From positions 1 to 36,925 of the forward strand of contig JAGCYZ010000025.1 of the NCBI GenBank assembly GCA_017960545.1: a stretch of 36,925 nt of DNA. The letters run 5' to 3'. The stretch is from Bacteroidales bacterium. Its GTDB lineage: Bacteria; Bacteroidota; Bacteroidia; Bacteroidales; UBA932. Shown here one piece after another: positions 33,666 through 36,925 of this stretch (positions within the stretch are counted from its first letter, which is position 1; each line of letters opens with the position of its first letter). The position numbers and the translations under genes were made by a program. The notes under the pieces are model-generated. The model saw only the letters and a list, made by a program, of their open reading frames with translations. It made no database searches and was not told the DNA's origin.

Positions 33666-34447
33666 TGGGACACGGAAAACTCAGGAAATTTGCGGAGAAC
33701 GAGACTTTCTCCTGCCTTATACAGCCGGATTCGCAGGAAATCCTCAGGGAAGGTTATTTCAACCTGCAGGACCATCCGGTTAAGGGTAATTGGGGCAGGG
33801 AGGTCTTCCATAATGACAATCCCATTGTGCTGGAACTGGGTTGCGGCAAAGGAGAATACACCATAGACCTAGCCCTTAGAGACCCTTCCCGCAATTATAT
33901 AGGCGTGGACATCAAGGGCGCCCGCCTTTGGAAGGGCGCCAAGGAAGCCACGCTGCGTGCGCTGCCCAACGTGGCGTTCCTGCGCACGCGCATAGAGTTC
34001 ATCACTGCATTCTTCGCTCCCGGGGAGGTCTCGGAAATATGGCTGACCTTTTCCGACCCCCAGATGAAGAGCGAGAACTCCCGTCTCACCTCCCCGATGT
34101 TCCTGGAGCGGTACAGGTCGTTCCTCAAGGAAGGCGGAATTGTAAACCTGAAGACGGACAGCATGTTCCTGCACCAGTATTCGCTTGCGGTGGCCAGGAA
34201 GAACTCGCTGGAGGTGCTTGCGTGCACGCAGGACCTCTACGGAGGGCAGCGCCTTCCAATGCCGGAACTTTACGAGGTGCAGACTTTCTATGAAAAGATG
34301 TTCCTTGAACAGGGATACAAGATAACCTTCCTGCGTTTCAGGATAGACAGGGAAGGGGCATACGAGTACCCTCGGGACCCTCAGGAGTTCGATTCCAAGG
34401 CCTGGAGAGAGGCGGAAGGCCCGCGAAGGACTTTCGGTCATCAGTAA
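33665..34447 (+). CDS. trmB: tRNA (guanine-N7-)-methyltransferase
   Basis: 260 residues from the ATG at 33665, which overlaps the gldH stop (TGATG). The SAM loop is LELGCGKGEYTIDLA, followed by IGVDIKGARLWKGAKEA; WLTFSDPQMKSENSRLTSP is the family's conserved RNA- and substrate-binding stretch (usually FPDPWPK, here FSDPQMK). It methylates N7 of G46 in tRNA. The WPK-to-QMK change is common in Bacteroidota. The N-terminal MGHGKLRKFAENETF also fits TrmB. Confidence 0.93.
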   Translation: MGHGKLRKFAENETFSCLIQPDSQEILREGYFNLQDHPVKGNWGREVFHNDNPIVLELGCGKGEYTIDLALRDPSRNYIGVDIKGARLWKGAKEATLRALPNVAFLRTRIEFITAFFAPGEVSEIWLTFSDPQMKSENSRLTSPMFLERYRSFLKEGGIVNLKTDSMFLHQYSLAVARKNSLEVLACTQDLYGGQRLPMPELYEVQTFYEKMFLEQGYKITFLRFRIDREGAYEYPRDPQEFDSKAWREAEGPRRTFGHQ

Positions 34448-34453
34448 AATCAC

Positions 34454-34461
34454 TACCTTTG
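34454..34461 (+). promoter_or_regulatory. -7 promoter box for smpB
   Basis: TACCTTTG with TTTC at 34432-34435 as weak -33 (18-base spacer). Only 7 bases lie before the smpB ATG at 34469. Confidence 0.5.
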
Positions 34462-34468
34462 CACCGTT

Positions 34469-34921
34469 ATGCCAAAAGCCAAGAGCAAGATACAGATTAA
34501 CAACAGGAGGGCCTCTTTCGATTACGAATTCCTGGAGACCTATACCGCCGGGATTGTCCTGGTGGGGACGGAAATCAAGTCCGTCCGCGCCGGAAAAGCC
34601 TCCCTGGCGGATGCCTACTGCTATTTTGACAACCTTGGCCAGCTGTATGTCCGCAACCTTAACATATCGCCCTATTTCTGGGCGTCCTGGGGCGCGCACG
34701 AGCCCAAGCGTGACCGCAAGCTGCTGCTCACGCGCCGCGAGCTCAAGCACCTTTCCCAGGCCGTCAAGGAGAAAGGCCTTACAATTGTGGCCGTACGCCT
34801 GTACATTGCGGAAAACGGTTATGCCAAGCTCCTCATAGCCCTTGCAAAGGGCAAGAAAGTCTTTGACAAGCGCCAGAGTATCAAGGAGAAAGATATTCGC
34901 CGCGAAATGGACAGATCATAA
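34469..34921 (+). CDS. smpB: SsrA-binding protein SmpB
   Basis: 150 residues, normal for SmpB. NRRASFDYEFLETYTAGIVLVGTEIKSVRAGKASLADAY is the conserved OB-fold start, VRNLNISPY lies in the centre, and the basic tail KGKKVFDKRQSIKEKDIRRE is the segment that becomes a helix on the ribosome. It delivers tmRNA to stalled ribosomes for rescue and tagging. It is separated from trmB by 21 bases and has a probable promoter of its own. Confidence 0.98.
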   Translation: MPKAKSKIQINNRRASFDYEFLETYTAGIVLVGTEIKSVRAGKASLADAYCYFDNLGQLYVRNLNISPYFWASWGAHEPKRDRKLLLTRRELKHLSQAVKEKGLTIVAVRLYIAENGYAKLLIALAKGKKVFDKRQSIKEKDIRREMDRS

Positions 34922-34930
34922 CCCAGCCCT

Positions 34931-35719
34931 ATGCCAAAAGTCCGCTTTACAATGTTCGCAGAGCTTCCCTCCCCGGAAGAGATTGACGTGCCCGCCCTTG
35001 CGGCGATGTACGCTTCGGGGGAGATAGACCTCATCTGCGTGCTGGGGCCCACCGCGTCCGGTAAGACACGGTACGCGGTGAACCTTGCGCGGCAGATTAC
35101 GGGCGCGGAGATAATATCGGCGGATTCCCGCCAGGTTTACCGCGGGATGGACATAGGCACGGGAAAGGACCTGGAAGAGTATGGGGAGATTCCGTATCAT
35201 CTCATAGACATTGCTCCCGCCGGTTCCAGGTACAACGTTTACCGCTACCAGAAGGACTTTGCGGACGCCTATCAGGATATCCGCAAGCGCGGGGGAGTGC
35301 CCATCCTGTGCGGTGGAACCGGACTTTACATAGAGGCCGCCACCTGCGGATACGACTTCTCCAAGGACATCCCCCAGGTGGATCCCGCGATGCTTCCCCA
35401 CAAGACGTATTTCATTGGGACGCTGGTCTCCCGCGAGGAGAGGATCAGGCGCATAGACGCCCGCCTCAAGGAGCGCCTGGACCAGGGGATGGCGGACGAG
35501 GTGCGCGGGCTTATGGCGGGCGGCGTGGCGGCGGAAGACCTCATCTATTACGGACTGGAGTATAAATACGTAACCCAGTATGTTTTGGGCATACTGAGTT
35601 ACGATCAGATGTTTACCTTGCTGTCAAACGCCATCCACCAGTTTGCCAAGAGGCAGATGACCTGGTTCCGCGGGATGGAGAGGGACGGCGTCCAGATTCA
35701 CTGGACGCAGGTCCTTTAG
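34931..35719 (+). CDS. MiaA-like tRNA isopentenyltransferase lacking the insertion domain
   Basis: 262 residues. The P-loop is GPTASGKT at 39-46 and the substrate motif SADSRQVYRGMDIGTGK follows. From GGTGLY to the next conserved strand (YFIGTLVS) is about 34 residues, whereas ordinary MiaA has about 95. The insertion domain holding the DPxxAxRIxxNDxQRxxRALE stretch is therefore absent. The C-terminal part is otherwise intact (RIDARLKERLDQGMADEVR, ISYDQMF, FAKRQMTWFRG). It probably uses DMAPP and tRNA A37, but tRNA contact must differ. Bacteroidota often carry a second, standard MiaA. Its stop overlaps that of the next gene on the opposite strand by 4 bases. Confidence 0.85.
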   Translation: MPKVRFTMFAELPSPEEIDVPALAAMYASGEIDLICVLGPTASGKTRYAVNLARQITGAEIISADSRQVYRGMDIGTGKDLEEYGEIPYHLIDIAPAGSRYNVYRYQKDFADAYQDIRKRGGVPILCGGTGLYIEAATCGYDFSKDIPQVDPAMLPHKTYFIGTLVSREERIRRIDARLKERLDQGMADEVRGLMAGGVAAEDLIYYGLEYKYVTQYVLGILSYDQMFTLLSNAIHQFAKRQMTWFRGMERDGVQIHWTQVL

Positions 35720-36720
35720 TACTTGATGTGCACTGACTTGCAGAAATCAATTGCAGCCTGGTTGCCGCTCTTTGCGGCAAGCGCCATATAGTACTCGGTC
35801 TTTCCAATGTTCACGGAAGCGTACTGCCTTCCCAAGTCATAAAGGGTGTAGCTCAGGGTCTCGTCCTTGAACTTGCTCTTCTTGATCTCCTTCTCGGTTG
35901 TGTTGAAAAGCTTGCAGTACGTGGCAACGGCCTTCTCATAGTTCTCTATGGACTTCTTGACTTCCTTCTTGCGTGCGTAGCAGTCTCCAAGGGCGTCGTA
36001 CATCCAGTAATCGAGGACCATGGCGCGGCCAAGGTTCTCCCCGACCCATTTCTCGCAGAGGGATATGCACTCGTCGCTGCGTCCCAGGATGTTCAGGACC
36101 ATGGCGTACTGGTACTCATTGTACATATTCAGCTCGCCCATCTCCTTGAGGGAGTCGAAACATCTTGCGGCGGAAGCGTAGTCCTTGGCATCCAGGTACT
36201 CCTGGGCGTCCGCCTTAAGCTTGTCGGCCTCGTCCAGCTGATGGGTTTCCTGGGGTGTCTCTTCCGCCAGCACGGTGCCGTCATAGACAAGGAGCCTGTC
36301 GCCGTCCTGGACCACTTCTCCAAAGCAGTCGAAGGCGGAGTTGCCCACGATGAGCGGGACGTTCTGCTTGGTGAGCACGAACGCCGGCAGGTTCTGGACA
36401 ATGATGTTGCCTATCCTGAGGTTCCTGATCACAAAGGAGCCGGCCTTTACAGTGGAGCCGTCCGGCATCTTGAGCACGGTGACGCCGTTTACGTCAGCGT
36501 CCTCTATGTAACCGTTCTCATAGAGGAACAGGTAGGTGGTGGAAGATACGCTTGCGAACCAGGTCTCGGCCGCATAGAATGTCTTGACGCCCACTCCGTT
36601 CACGGTGGCGTCAATGGTGTACCTTCCGTCAGACTGCGGGATAAGTTTGATAACGCTCTGGGCGCTCAGGCTTAGCGTGCACAGTGCGGCCGCCAGCAGT
36701 ACAAGTATGGTCCTTTTCAT
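35716..36720 (-). CDS. Secreted retropepsin-fold protein (catalytic triplet missing) with TPR-like tail
   Basis: 334 residues with signal peptide MKRTILVLLAAALCTLSLSAQ. Residues about 22-150 follow the pattern of bacterial retropepsin-like proteases: IKLIPQSDGRYTIDATVNGVGVKTFYAAETW..., LFLYENGYI, MPDGSTVKAGSFVIRNLRIGNIIVQNLPAFVL, and NVPLIVGNSAFDCFG. The expected Asp-Thr-Gly reads Ala-Glu-Thr. Residues about 170-334 are helical, TPR-like. It is 12 bases after the metK stop on the same strand. It probably binds peptides or proteins, not cuts them, unless another acidic residue takes over. Confidence 0.7.
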   Translation of the reverse strand: MKRTILVLLAAALCTLSLSAQSVIKLIPQSDGRYTIDATVNGVGVKTFYAAETWFASVSSTTYLFLYENGYIEDADVNGVTVLKMPDGSTVKAGSFVIRNLRIGNIIVQNLPAFVLTKQNVPLIVGNSAFDCFGEVVQDGDRLLVYDGTVLAEETPQETHQLDEADKLKADAQEYLDAKDYASAARCFDSLKEMGELNMYNEYQYAMVLNILGRSDECISLCEKWVGENLGRAMVLDYWMYDALGDCYARKKEVKKSIENYEKAVATYCKLFNTTEKEIKKSKFKDETLSYTLYDLGRQYASVNIGKTEYYMALAAKSGNQAAIDFCKSVHIKY

Positions 36721-36732
36721 CTTAATTGTGGT

Positions 36733-36925
36733 TTACAGTCCGAAAGCCTGTTTCAAGGCTTCTGCGGCATCCAGCTTCTCCCACCCGAAGAACTGTATCC
36801 CGTCCTTCACGTAAGGGTCCTTGCCAAAGTGCCCGTATGCGGCCGTAGGTTCGTAAATGGGGTTCTTGAGTCCAAATTTATCAATAATTGCGGCAGGACG
36901 CAAATCGAACAGCTCTTTTACCTTC
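36733..36925 (-). CDS. metK: S-adenosylmethionine synthetase, C-terminal end only
   Basis: The minus strand from the window edge encodes 63 residues and a TAA stop at 36735-36733. [20 protein letters not shown] followed by [15 protein letters not shown] is the unmistakable C-terminal end of MetK, which makes SAM from methionine and [26 protein letters not shown] finishes the protein. The 5' part lies outside the window. The downstream retropepsin-like gene probably shares its transcript. Confidence 0.95.
   Translation of the reverse strand, partial: KVKELFDLRPAAIIDKFGLKNPIYEPTAAYGHFGKDPYVKDGIQFFGWEKLDAAEALKQAFGL

Noticed and set aside
1-36925. CRISPR array, restriction or toxin-antitoxin defence system
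   Set aside because: No regularly spaced direct repeats and no matching protein families anywhere in the window.

Overview
The window looks like chromosomal DNA from a member of the order Bacteroidales with fairly high G+C for that group. The evidence is the Bacteroidota-type promoter (-7 box TAnnTTTG) in front of many genes, the near absence of strong Shine-Dalgarno sites, and families typical of the phylum: GldH, DUF4271, DUF2723, split transketolase, RicT/PSP1, a PG0541-like RND-associated protein, and ECF sigma factors paired with small membrane proteins. Genus cannot be fixed from sequence alone.

Layout. 1-2067 (minus): an ECF sigma factor, a membrane protein that joins an anti-sigma-like N-terminus to an outer-membrane barrel, and the start of a lipoprotein. 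2144-4877 (plus): a TPR protein and an EnvC-like LytM protein. 4882-8511 (minus): phosphopantetheinyl transferase, a secreted GH43 arabinanase and LepA. 8594-11943 (plus): two-subunit transketolase followed without a gap by a second ECF sigma factor, its small membrane partner and a Spy/CpxP-like periplasmic protein. 11948-13292 (minus): TrmN6 and a LolD-like ATPase. 13379-13452: tRNA-Pro(UGG) with a bidirectional terminator. 13486-14113: about 630 bases with no credible gene but many nested inverted repeats. 14114-16499 (minus): an overlapping operon SUI1/YciH - DUF4271 - HemD - RnpA - YidD. 16551-19643 (plus): a large DUF2723 glycosyltransferase-like protein. 19640-20557 (minus): a SAM methyltransferase. 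20624-22715 (plus): Pgk and Lgt, then a hairpin. 22811-28670 (plus): a complete RND efflux operon ending in a small PII-like protein. 28693-35719 (plus): thioredoxin, an outer-membrane barrel, LOG-family hydrolase, polyprenyl synthetase, DNA polymerase III delta', RicT, GldH, TrmB, SmpB and a short MiaA-like enzyme. 35716-36925 (minus): a retropepsin-fold protein lacking its catalytic triplet, and the 3' end of metK.

Most genes are housekeeping: translation and RNA modification, central carbon metabolism, envelope biogenesis and efflux. No CRISPR array, prophage or intact insertion sequence was seen. The most unusual parts are the structured non-coding block after tRNA-Pro, the tRNA 3' end repeated in inverse beyond its terminator, a set of promoters that imply leaderless or nearly leaderless mRNAs, a MiaA-like enzyme lacking its insertion domain, a retropepsin-like protein without Asp-Thr-Gly, a long palindrome across the phosphopantetheinyl transferase promoter, and four convergent gene pairs whose stop codons touch or nearly touch.
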